From positions 186,001 through 250,000 of the forward strand of contig CAVQUX010000025.1 of the NCBI GenBank assembly GCA_963716925.1: 64,000 bases of DNA, in the 5' to 3' direction. The number at the start of each line of letters is the position of its first letter. Position 1 is the first letter of the stretch. Below, in pieces: positions 20,524 through 27,629 of this stretch. The notes below the pieces were generated by a model. It had not been told where the DNA came from. It was given only the letters and a program-made list of their open reading frames with translations, and did no database searches. The translations under genes were made by a program, and so were the position numbers. The DNA comes from DAISKN01 sp963716925. GTDB lineage: Bacteria > Acidobacteriota > Vicinamibacteria > Marinacidobacterales > SMYC01.

Positions 20524-21735
20524 ATGGGTGAAATTTCGAAAAAACGCAGGGCGCTCCTCGCGGGCATGGCGGGCGGGCTCGGGGCCGTCGGAGCGGGGGA
20601 TCGGAGGCCGCTCGCTCCCGACGATCCCACCAAGCTCCAGGGCCCGCCGCCGACGGAAGTGGGCGAGCGCTCGCCCTTCGAAACGCCGAGACGGACGGTG
20701 ATGAAGAACGAGCCCGCGTCGTCTTCACGAACTCCCCTCCAGGATCTCACGGGAATCGTCACGCCCTCGGACCTCCATTTCGAGCGCCACCATGCGGGGG
20801 TCCCCCGCATCGATCCCGAACGGTATTCGCTCCTCATCCACGGACTCGTCGAGCGCCCGACGATCTTCACTCTCGCCGACCTGAAGCGATTTCCTTCGGT
20901 GTCACGGCTTCTGTTCCTCGAATGCTCGGGAAACGGCGGCGAGGCCCTGCGGGAACCGAAAGCGCACCTCACGCCGCAGGACATCGACGGCCTCACGAGC
21001 GTGAGCGAGTGGACCGGGGTACCGCTAGCGCTCCTGTTCCGCGAAGTGGGAGCCCTCCCCGAGTCCCGATGGTTTCTCGCGGAGGGGTCGGACGCCGCGG
21101 TCATGACCCGCAGCATTCCCATGGGAAAGGCCTGGGAGGACGCGGTGATCGCCTACGCCCAGAACGGGGAAGCGCTCCGGCCCGAGACGGGCTACCCGGC
21201 CCGGCTGCTCCTTCCCGGCTGGGAGGGGAACGCCAACGTGAAATGGATCCGGAGGCTCGAGCTCGCGGAGCGGCCGTTCTTCACCCGCGAGGAGACGGCC
21301 AAGTACACCGACCCCCTCCCTGGCGGGAAGATGCGTATGTTCAGCTTCGAGATGGATGCGAAGTCCATCATCACTTTTCCCGCCTATCCCGCGAAGCTCG
21401 CGTCGCGAGGCTTCTGGGAGGTGACGGGAATCGCCTGGAGCGGGCGGGGGCGCATCAGCCGGGTCGAGCTGAGTGTCGATGGAGGCAGGAGCTGGAGCGA
21501 CGCGGAGCTCCAGGAGCCGGTGCTTCCGAAGTGCCACACGCGATTTCGAAAGCTCTGGAGCTGGCAGGGGGAGGCGGCGACGCTCGTGAGCCGCGCGACC
21601 GACGAGACGGGATACACCCAGCCCACGAGGGAGGATTTCGTCGCCGTTCGGGGCCGGGACACCCGCTACCACTTCAACCACCTGCGCGCGTGGAAGGTGA
21701 GCCCCGACGGAAGCGTGGAGTTCGCTCTTGTGTAG
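20524..21735 (+). CDS. soxC: SoxC-like sulfite/sulfane dehydrogenase, molybdopterin subunit
   Basis: 403 residues. The N-terminus MGEISKKRRALLAGMAGGLG contains basic residues and a hydrophobic stretch, compatible with a Tat-like exported precursor, though not a perfect twin-arginine motif. The sulfite-oxidase molybdopterin domain is clear: the cofactor-ligand cysteine is Cys134 in FLECSGNGGE, followed by ALLFREVGA, AVMTRSIPMGKAWED, GYPARLLLPGWEGNANVKWIRR and the C-terminal Ig-like dimerisation domain with SRVELSVDGGRSW and WSWQGEAATLVSRATDETG. This matches SoxC, which with the cytochrome SoxD oxidises sulfane sulfur bound to SoxYZ or acts as sulfite dehydrogenase. It overlaps the following soxD-like cytochrome gene by 8 nt. 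No SoxXYZAB genes are in the window. Confidence 0.9.
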   Translation: MGEISKKRRALLAGMAGGLGAVGAGDRRPLAPDDPTKLQGPPPTEVGERSPFETPRRTVMKNEPASSSRTPLQDLTGIVTPSDLHFERHHAGVPRIDPERYSLLIHGLVERPTIFTLADLKRFPSVSRLLFLECSGNGGEALREPKAHLTPQDIDGLTSVSEWTGVPLALLFREVGALPESRWFLAEGSDAAVMTRSIPMGKAWEDAVIAYAQNGEALRPETGYPARLLLPGWEGNANVKWIRRLELAERPFFTREETAKYTDPLPGGKMRMFSFEMDAKSIITFPAYPAKLASRGFWEVTGIAWSGRGRISRVELSVDGGRSWSDAELQEPVLPKCHTRFRKLWSWQGEAATLVSRATDETGYTQPTREDFVAVRGRDTRYHFNHLRAWKVSPDGSVEFALV

Positions 21736-22400
21736 AGCCCTCGCGCTGCTGCTCCTCTCCTGCGCCTGTTCCGAAGCGCCCGCATCGAGACCCGAAGCCG
21801 TGAGCTCGGCGGAGCCCGAGCCCGACCCCTCCTCCGCCTCCTCGGCCTCCTCGGCCTCCTCAGAAAGAGTCGACCTGCACGGGGAATGGCGGCGCTGGGC
21901 GGATACACCCGAGCTCCGAGAACGGGCGCTCGCTCGGCTCGAATCCGTTCCTCGCTTCGGTTTCGGCCGCACGGCTACCGCGGAAGAGATAGCCAAGGTC
22001 GACATCGACGTGATGCCCGACGGAACCGGCCTGCCCGAAGGAAGGGGCACCGTCGAGAGAGGACGCGCCCTCTACAAGAACCAGTGCGTGCAGTGCCATG
22101 GGGCCGACGGCCGGGGAGCCGACTACGACGCCCTCGCGGGAGCGGGCGCCTATACCGTCGGGAATTTCTGGCCCTACGCCACGACTCTCTACGACTACAT
22201 CTCCCGCGCCATGCCGCAGGCCGTTCCCGGGAGCCTTCCTCCCGACGACGTTTACAGCCTGACGGCCTTCGTCCTGCACCTGAACGAGCTCCTGCCGGCG
22301 GACGGAGTCCTGGATCGCGAGTCGCTGCCGAGGATTCGAGATGCCCGCCCGCGGGAAATTCGTCTACGACGACCGGGCCGGGGGCGCGGAGCTCAAGTAG
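21728..22400 (+). CDS. soxD: SoxD-like c-type cytochrome (electron acceptor of SoxC), one frameshift
   Basis: About 224 residues starting at TTG 21728 inside the end of soxC. The N-terminus CRALALLLLSCACSEA looks like a lipoprotein signal. A low-complexity Ser/Ala linker (encoded by four 9-bp repeats at 21828-21863) follows. The domain then matches SoxD cytochromes: GFGRTATAEEIAKVDIDVMPDG, haem motif CVQCH at about residues 120-124, NFWPYATTLYDYISRAMP and DVYSLTAFVLHLNELLPADG. Near 22340 the frame must shift by one base: the true end is PARGKFVYDDRAGGAELK with TAG at 22398-22400. Without that correction the cytochrome reads straight into glutaminyl-tRNA synthetase as a false fusion. This gene is unrelated to the sarcosine oxidase delta subunit of the same name. 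Confidence 0.85.
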
Positions 22401-24079
22401 TGGCGCGCGATTTCATCCGGGAGATCGTCGAAGCCGAAGTAGCGAGCGGCAAGAACGGCGGGCGCGTGGCGACCCGCTTCCCCCCCGAGCCCAACGGCTA
22501 CCTCCACATCGGACACGCGAAGGCCATCTCGGTGAACTTCGGCATCGCCGACGAGTACCACGGGATCTGCAACCTGAGGTTCGACGACACCAACCCGGTG
22601 AAGGAGGACGTGGAGTACGTCGAGTCCATCCAGGAGGACGTACGCTGGCTCGGATACGACTGGGACGACCGCCTGTTCTTCGCTTCCGACTACTTCGAAG
22701 AGTTCTATCGATACGCGGTGAGGCTGATTGAGAAGGGCAAGGCCTACGTCGACAGCCTCGGCGCCGAGGAGATGCGCGAGTACCGGGGCACCCTGACGGA
22801 GCCGGGCAGGGAAAGCCCCTATCGCAACCGTTCGGTCGAAGAGAACCTCGACCTCTTCCGCCGGATGCGCGAGGGCGAGTTCGAGGAAGGGGCGCACGTC
22901 CTTCGGGCCAGGATCGACATGGCCTCCGGAAACCTGAACTTGCGCGACCCGACGCTGTACCGCATCCGCAAGGCGCCCCACCATCGCACCGGCGCCTCCT
23001 GGGTCATCTACCCCATGTACGACTACGCCCATCCGCTCTCGGACGCGATCGAGGGAATCACCCATTCCCTCTGCTCGCTGGAGTACGAGGATCACCGGCC
23101 GCTCTACGACTGGGTGGTGGAGGAGGCGGAAACGCCCTTCCGGCCCCGTCAGATTGAGTTCGCCCGCCTGAAGCTCAGCTACACGGTGCTGAGCAAAAGG
23201 AAGCTCCTGCGGCTGGTGCGCGAGGGCTTCGTCCGCGGATGGGACGACCCGCGTATGCCTACGCTGAGCGGGATGAGGCGTCGCGGCTACACCCCGGAGG
23301 CGATCCGGACGTTCTGCGATCGCATCGGCCTCGCCAAGAGGGACAGCCTGGTGGACGTGGCGCAGCTCGAGCACGCGGTGCGCGAGGACCTGAACGCGCG
23401 CGCTCCCAGGGTGATGGCGGTTCTCGATCCGCTGCGCGTCGTGATCGAGAACTATCCCGAGGGTGAGGTCGAGGAGATCGAGGCGGTGAACAACCCGGAG
23501 GACGAGACCGCGGGGACTCGAATGGTGCCCTTCTCCCGCGTGCTCTACATCGAGCGCGAGGACTTTCGCGAGGACCCGCCGAAGAAGTTCTTTCGCCTCG
23601 CACCCGGGCGCGAGGTCCGCCTGCGATACGCCTACTTCGTCACCTGCAGGTCGGCGGTGAAGGACGAGGCCGGAAACGTCGTCGAGCTCCGTTGCACCTA
23701 CGACCCCGCGACCCGCGGCGGGTCGCCTCCCGACGGCCGCAAGGTCAAGGCCACGCTCCATTGGGTCTCCGCGGGCCACGCCCGCAAAGCCGAAGTCCGT
23801 CTGTACGATCGACTGTTCACGCGCGAGAACCCCGACGACGTGGAGGAAGGCGAGGATTTCACCGCCTCCCTCAACCCCGAGTCGCTGAAGGTGGTCTCGG
23901 GGGCCCGGGTCGAGCCCGGACTCGAGGGCGCCGCTCCGGGAAGCTTCTACCAGTTCGAGCGGCAGGGCTACTTCGCCGTCGATCCCGATTCCGCGCCGGG
24001 AAGTCTGGTGTTCAACCGGACGGTGTCCTTGAAAGACGCCTGGGCCCGGATCGAAGCCCGCACGCCTCAGGCCGACTGA
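22400..24079 (+). CDS. glnS: Glutaminyl-tRNA synthetase
   Basis: 559 residues from GTG 22400, which overlaps the preceding TAG by one base (TAGTG). The N-terminus VARDFIREIVEAEVASGKNG is that of bacterial GlnRS. The class I signature HIGH is at residues 36-39 within PPEPNGYLHIGHAK, and the KMSKS equivalent is VLSKR at 263-267. Other family blocks are LRFDDTNPVKEDVEYVESI, YPMYDYAHPLSDAIEGITHS and DDPRMPTLSGMRRRGYTPEA. The C-terminal anticodon-binding beta barrels include FSRVLYIEREDF and SFYQFERQGYFAVD. It charges tRNA-Gln directly. Its overlap with a periplasmic cytochrome gene is unusual and may put a housekeeping enzyme under the soxCD promoter. The last 13 bp overlap the convergent FHA gene. 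Confidence 0.95.
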   Translation: MARDFIREIVEAEVASGKNGGRVATRFPPEPNGYLHIGHAKAISVNFGIADEYHGICNLRFDDTNPVKEDVEYVESIQEDVRWLGYDWDDRLFFASDYFEEFYRYAVRLIEKGKAYVDSLGAEEMREYRGTLTEPGRESPYRNRSVEENLDLFRRMREGEFEEGAHVLRARIDMASGNLNLRDPTLYRIRKAPHHRTGASWVIYPMYDYAHPLSDAIEGITHSLCSLEYEDHRPLYDWVVEEAETPFRPRQIEFARLKLSYTVLSKRKLLRLVREGFVRGWDDPRMPTLSGMRRRGYTPEAIRTFCDRIGLAKRDSLVDVAQLEHAVREDLNARAPRVMAVLDPLRVVIENYPEGEVEEIEAVNNPEDETAGTRMVPFSRVLYIEREDFREDPPKKFFRLAPGREVRLRYAYFVTCRSAVKDEAGNVVELRCTYDPATRGGSPPDGRKVKATLHWVSAGHARKAEVRLYDRLFTRENPDDVEEGEDFTASLNPESLKVVSGARVEPGLEGAAPGSFYQFERQGYFAVDPDSAPGSLVFNRTVSLKDAWARIEARTPQAD

Positions 24080-25086
24080 GGCCGGTTGATGACCGTTTCT
24101 TCCAGGAGAGCTCCCGTCGTCTTCGTCGGACGGAAGAAACCTTTCTGCAGAAGCGCGTGGCTCAGGAGCAGCACCGTGAAGTCCGTCACCTCTGACTCCT
24201 CGAGCACCCGCGCCACCGTCTGACAGCGAATGAGCTGCAGGTAGATCTCGAGCTCGTCCGCGGTGAGAGTGTTGACGGCGATGCCGCAGCTCTCGTTGAG
24301 CGCCAACTCGTCCTGGATCGGGGGGAGCTTGCCCGAAAGCTTGTCCAGGGCCTCGACCTGCTGCATCCCCTCGACCAAGAGGTTGTCGGTCGCCTCCTGG
24401 ATGGTCTCAGGAATCGTCGCGGAGGGGAGCTCGTGGATCTCGTACGATCCCCTCGAAAGCGCCAGCAGGCGGTAGAGGGCCTTGTGACTCCGGACGGCGC
24501 CGTGCTCGCAATGGATCACCGTTCCCTCGCGAACGTAGATCTTCGCTTCGTCCTGCTGGATTCGGATCGCGACCATCGCCGAGCCGCTCCGGTGCGAAAG
24601 CTCGGTCAGGAGCTCCGGAAGCGTCGCGTCCGGTCGTTCCCGCGGTAGCTGCGGCGCCTCCGACGAAGACTGACCGCGAAACGGCAGGATGGTCCCGACC
24701 GTTCCCACGGAAAAGCGCTCGTCGCTTTCGGCCGCGGAATCGTCCCCGTCGCTTCGCGGCACGAGCTGCACGAGGAGGGTGAACTCTCCGATCCGGATGC
24801 AATCTCCCGAGCTCAGCTTCTTCCGGCGGACGGCCTCGTCGTTGACATAGGTCCCGTTGGTGCTCCCCAGGTCGCGCACGAACAGGCCTTCGACTTCGCT
24901 CAGGATCTCGGCGTGGTAGCTCGAGACCCGTCGGGAGCGAAGATGGATGTCGTTTCCGGGATGGCGTCCGACCGCGACCCGGAAAGTCTCGCTCAAATCG
25001 AAGGCGTGAACTTCCTTGTCGGTCGCGAGCTGCAGCACCATCTCGTGGTTCGGGGCGAGGACCGCCGTCATCTCCACGGTGCTCAT
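24067..25086 (-). CDS. FHA-domain protein
   Basis: 339 residues from ATG 25084-25086; an in-frame ATG 15 nt downstream and extensions upstream are possible, and no clear ribosome-binding site decides between them. The forkhead-associated domain spans about residues 35-110: VAVGRHPGNDIHLRSRRVSSYHAEI followed by LFVRDLGSTNGTYVND, which holds the conserved GR, SxxH and NG phosphothreonine-binding residues. The remaining 200 residues include PELLTELSHRSGSAMVAIRI and a DUF4388-like region with YVREGTVIHCEHG and KALYRLLALSRGSYEIHE, seen in signalling proteins of Myxococcota and Acidobacteriota. It probably reads Ser/Thr phosphorylation by a Hanks-type kinase, but no kinase is in the window. The coding end overlaps the end of glnS, tail to tail. 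Confidence 0.85.
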   Translation of the reverse strand: MSTVEMTAVLAPNHEMVLQLATDKEVHAFDLSETFRVAVGRHPGNDIHLRSRRVSSYHAEILSEVEGLFVRDLGSTNGTYVNDEAVRRKKLSSGDCIRIGEFTLLVQLVPRSDGDDSAAESDERFSVGTVGTILPFRGQSSSEAPQLPRERPDATLPELLTELSHRSGSAMVAIRIQQDEAKIYVREGTVIHCEHGAVRSHKALYRLLALSRGSYEIHELPSATIPETIQEATDNLLVEGMQQVEALDKLSGKLPPIQDELALNESCGIAVNTLTADELEIYLQLIRCQTVARVLEESEVTDFTVLLLSHALLQKGFFRPTKTTGALLEETVINRPQSA

Positions 25087-25233
25087 GGTGGGAACAACGA
25101 GCAAAGCACGTGCCACGCGGCCATTCCCTGGAGGATGAATCACTTCGAATGCGAACCCGCGATTCGGGGTCGGCCGCGAGCGTGGGGAACCCCCCGTGCC
25201 CAGGGGTGGCGATCCCACGGTTGACTCCGGGGA

Positions 25234-25239
25234 TAAGAT
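25234..25239 (+). promoter_or_regulatory. -10 element of the zincin-like gene, leaderless-type
   Basis: TAAGAT is 9 nt before the ATG at 25249 with no Shine-Dalgarno sequence. The same hexamer occurs at the same distance before soxC. No good -35 was found 17-19 nt upstream. Confidence 0.5.
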
Positions 25240-25248
25240 CCGCACGGG

Positions 25249-25830
25249 ATGCCGCCCGCGATGATTCCGCTGCTCCTGAGCTCGGCTCTCTCCGTCGAGA
25301 TTCCGATCTACGTCGGGATCGACCTTCCCCCCGCGGCGCTCGACCGGGCGCTCGCCGAAGTCGACGGTCTGTTCGAAGCGGGAGGAATTCGATTTCAGTG
25401 GCGGCTGTCGCCCGGCGAGCCCCTGGCGTCCGCGCCGGCGACGATCGTGGTCCTTTCACGGCCCCGGGAGGCCGTAATCAGTGGATGCAGCCGCGACCTT
25501 CACGACCACCGTCTGGGACATACCCACCTCGGAGCCCGACGGGTGACGCTCTGGACGGAACAGGTGGCTCGCGCGGTCAAAGGGAGCTGGGATCGGAAGG
25601 AGCCTCCCCGAGTGGATGACGGCGCCCTGGGAACTGCCCTCGGCCGCGTCCTCGCGCACGAGCTCGGTCATCTGTTCCTCCGGTTGAACGGTCACCGCGA
25701 GAACGGTCTCATGAAAGCGAGCTTCTCTCATCGCTCCCTCGCGGGGAAGAGCGACCGGGCGTTTCGCTTCTCCGAGGAAGACCTGGAGCGCGTGAGGGCG
25801 GCGATCACGCAGCTCCAGGCCGGACTCTAG
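25249..25830 (+). CDS. Putative secreted zinc metalloprotease (HExxH)
   Basis: 193 residues. A short hydrophobic N-terminus (MIPLLLSSALSV) suggests export. The only recognised motif is LAHELGHLFLRLNGHRENGLM: His137-Glu138-x-x-His141 is a gluzincin/metzincin-type active site, with His149 as a possible third ligand and Met155 as a possible Met-turn. The third His is two residues further than in the standard metzincin spacing. The N-terminal half resembles no family I can name, but alternating strands such as IPIYVGIDL and ATIVVLSRP are consistent with a small alpha/beta protease domain. It is divergently arranged with the FHA gene. Family-level function is inferred from the motif alone. Confidence 0.6.
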   Translation: MPPAMIPLLLSSALSVEIPIYVGIDLPPAALDRALAEVDGLFEAGGIRFQWRLSPGEPLASAPATIVVLSRPREAVISGCSRDLHDHRLGHTHLGARRVTLWTEQVARAVKGSWDRKEPPRVDDGALGTALGRVLAHELGHLFLRLNGHRENGLMKASFSHRSLAGKSDRAFRFSEEDLERVRAAITQLQAGL

Positions 25831-25857
25831 CGTCGCGGTCGCGGAATCCCAGACAGC

Positions 25858-25874
25858 GGGGCCCGGAGGGCCCC
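25858..25874. repeat. GC palindrome, left copy of an inverted pair
   Basis: GGGGCCCGGAGGGCCCC forms a 7-bp stem with a GGA loop. The reverse complement of the same 17 bases occurs at 26552-26568 on the other side of the Spy-like gene, and the match continues a few bases on each side with one gap. Confidence 0.6.
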
Positions 25875-25902
25875 CTCCTCGCCGAGCGACAGCATCGGCG
25901 AA

Positions 25903-25929
25903 GCGCGCCCGCCGAAGAGGCGGGCGCGC
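25903..25929. terminator. Strong GC hairpin after the Spy-like gene
   Basis: GCGCGCCCGCC pairs perfectly with GGCGGGCGCGC (11 bp) around a GAAGA loop. It begins 6 nt beyond the stop codon of the Spy-like gene and lies between two convergent genes. There is no U-tract, so it may act as an RNA-stabilising or factor-assisted terminator. Confidence 0.6.
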
Positions 25930-25934
25930 ACTAA

Positions 25935-26480
25935 TCAATGCTGAAACGTTCGCGCCATTTCCACGAGCTCGACTCTCTGCTCCGGAGTCAGCAGCTGCGC
26001 GAGCTCGGTGAGAGACCCGGTCAGCTCCTTCGATGCTCGGTCGATGAGCTCCACCTGACTCTGCCGTAAACGTTCGATCGCCGCCGGGTCGACGTTCGCC
26101 TTGGTCATCTCAGCAACCAGAGTCTCGTGATTCGACCGATGCTCCTGCACGAGGGGCAGGAGGTCGTCGAAGGCCTGGGACACCACCCGCTTCGCTTGTC
26201 CTTTCTGGTCTTCGGTAGCATCGACGCGGCTCAGAATCCAGTCCGTCGCAAACTCGATGTGCTCGCGCGCTGCTTCCGGATCCTGGTGGCGGAAGAAGCC
26301 CCGCCCGGCGTGCCCGCCTCCCAGGTGTCCGGCGGCGAGCGCCCCGGCTCCGAGGGCGACCGCCCCCGACAGAGCCACGCCCAGAATTCCCCCGGCCGCG
26401 AGCCCCGACCAGAACCCATGGCGCGAGCTCCTCCGGAGCGCATGCTGTTCTATGTTCTTGTCTTCGGTACTGTCCGTCAT
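25935..26480 (-). CDS. Spy/CpxP-like periplasmic LTxxQ protein
   Basis: 181 residues from ATG 26478-26480, preferred over the ATG two codons upstream because AGGAGG is then 6 nt away. After a charged N-terminus there is a long hydrophobic, glycine-rich segment (GLAAGGILGVALSGAVALGAGALAAG), either an uncleaved anchor or a signal. The rest is helical: AREHIEFATDWILSRVDATEDQ, RSNHETLVAEMTKANVD and the LTxxQ motif near the end, LLTPEQRVELVEMA. Spy/CpxP-like proteins act as periplasmic chaperones or as heavy-metal and envelope-stress sensors. The gene is flanked by an inverted pair of identical GC palindromes. No adjacent two-component system is present to suggest the signal. Confidence 0.75.
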   Translation of the reverse strand: MTDSTEDKNIEQHALRRSSRHGFWSGLAAGGILGVALSGAVALGAGALAAGHLGGGHAGRGFFRHQDPEAAREHIEFATDWILSRVDATEDQKGQAKRVVSQAFDDLLPLVQEHRSNHETLVAEMTKANVDPAAIERLRQSQVELIDRASKELTGSLTELAQLLTPEQRVELVEMARTFQH

Positions 26481-26551
26481 TTTCATCCTCCTTTACTTGA
26501 TGCTCGCCTCGCTCTTCGCTCGGCTCGTCCGCGCTCCTCGCGCGGGGAGGA

Positions 26552-26568
26552 GGGGCCCTCCGGGCCCC
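26552..26568. repeat. GC palindrome, right copy of an inverted pair
   Basis: GGGGCCCTCCGGGCCCC is the exact reverse complement of the copy at 25858-25874. It lies upstream of the Spy-like gene and downstream of the pfkA stop side, so it could be a bidirectional terminator or one end of a small mobile unit. No U-tract and no target-site duplication were seen. Confidence 0.55.
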
Positions 26569-26654
26569 GCTGCTAGCGCGTGACGAGATTCTTAAGGACA
26601 GTACGATGGCGGCGATTTCCGCGCCGTTTCGGGAAGGTAAAGTATTGTGAAGCT

Positions 26655-27620
26655 TCAGCGCGCGAGGATGGGGATGAGCTTCAACAGGAAGGGGTCGAGC
26701 GGTTTCTTCCGGGTCCAGGTCTCTTCGAGCGGAGTCGTCGTGAGCCGGCCCGCGACCTCTCCGACCATGACGTCGGTTTTCCCTTCGGAGATCATTTCGA
26801 CGGCATAGGCCCCCAGCTTCGTCGCCAGGATCCGGTCCCGCGCGGTGGGGCTTCCGCCTCTCTGGATGTGCCCGAGCACCGTCACCCGCGAGTCGAAACC
26901 GGTCTTGGCTTTCAGCTTCTCGGCGACGGCGAAGGCACCGCCCTCGTGCTCTCCTTCGGCGACGATGAGAATGCTCATCGCCTTGCCCCGCTTGCGCGCC
27001 GCTACGAGACGCTCGCAGCAGGCGTCGAGGTCCGTCGTCACCTCGGGGACGAAGATGTCCTCCGCGCCTCCGGCGGTGCACACCGAGAGCGCGATGAATC
27101 CCGAGTGGCGCCCCATGACCTCCACCAGGAACAGCCTCTCGTGTGACGCCGCGGTGTCGCGGATCTTGTCGATGGCGTCGAGCGCCGTATCGAGGGCGGT
27201 GTCGAACCCGATAGTGTCGTCGCTTCCGGAAACGTCGTTGTCGATGGTCGCGGGCACTCCCACGACTCTACCCTTCCAGATCCTCGCGAGCTCGTGGGCA
27301 CCGCGCAGCGTGCCGTCCCCGCCGAGGGCGACGAGGCCGGTAATCTCGTTCTCCTCGAGCACCGAGCGGGCCCGCTCCCGGTGCTGGGGCTCGAGGAACT
27401 CCGGCGAGCGCGAGGTCTTCAGGATCGTGCCCCCGCGCTGGAGCACGTTGGCGACCGCGCGCGGAGTGAGCTCGACGAGCTCGCCCTGAATCAAACCGGA
27501 GAACCCGCGGCGGATCCCCGACACGCTCCAGTCACGACTCGCGGCGACGCGCACCACGCTCCGGATGGCGGCGTTCATTCCCGGAGCGTCGCCGCCGCTG
27601 GTGAGGACCGCGATCCGCAA
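26655..27620 (-). CDS. pfkA: ATP-dependent 6-phosphofructokinase
   Basis: 321 residues, the normal bacterial PfkA length, from TTG 27618-27620. The N-terminal IAVLTSGGDAPGMNAAIR is the standard start. GGDGT at 100-104 indicates ATP as phosphoryl donor (the pyrophosphate enzymes have GGDDT). The catalytic motif PATIDNDV places the base at Asp127. Substrate-binding blocks VMGRHSGFIAL, EGEHEGG and LGHIQRGGSPTARDRILATKLG are all present. It phosphorylates fructose 6-phosphate in glycolysis. The TTG start lies only 9 nt after the stop of the S9 peptidase gene on the same strand, so the two may form an operon, an odd pairing of a cytosolic glycolytic enzyme with a secreted peptidase. Confidence 0.94.
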   Translation of the reverse strand: MRIAVLTSGGDAPGMNAAIRSVVRVAASRDWSVSGIRRGFSGLIQGELVELTPRAVANVLQRGGTILKTSRSPEFLEPQHRERARSVLEENEITGLVALGGDGTLRGAHELARIWKGRVVGVPATIDNDVSGSDDTIGFDTALDTALDAIDKIRDTAASHERLFLVEVMGRHSGFIALSVCTAGGAEDIFVPEVTTDLDACCERLVAARKRGKAMSILIVAEGEHEGGAFAVAEKLKAKTGFDSRVTVLGHIQRGGSPTARDRILATKLGAYAVEMISEGKTDVMVGEVAGRLTTTPLEETWTRKKPLDPFLLKLIPILAR

Positions 27621-27629
27621 CGAGCGTAC

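Noticed and set aside
21728..24079. Apparent fusion of a c-type cytochrome to glutaminyl-tRNA synthetase in one open frame
   Set aside because: A one-base shift near 22340 restores the normal SoxD end (KFVYDDRAGGAELK) with TAG at 22398-22400, and GlnRS then starts at GTG 22400. The fusion is an indel artefact.
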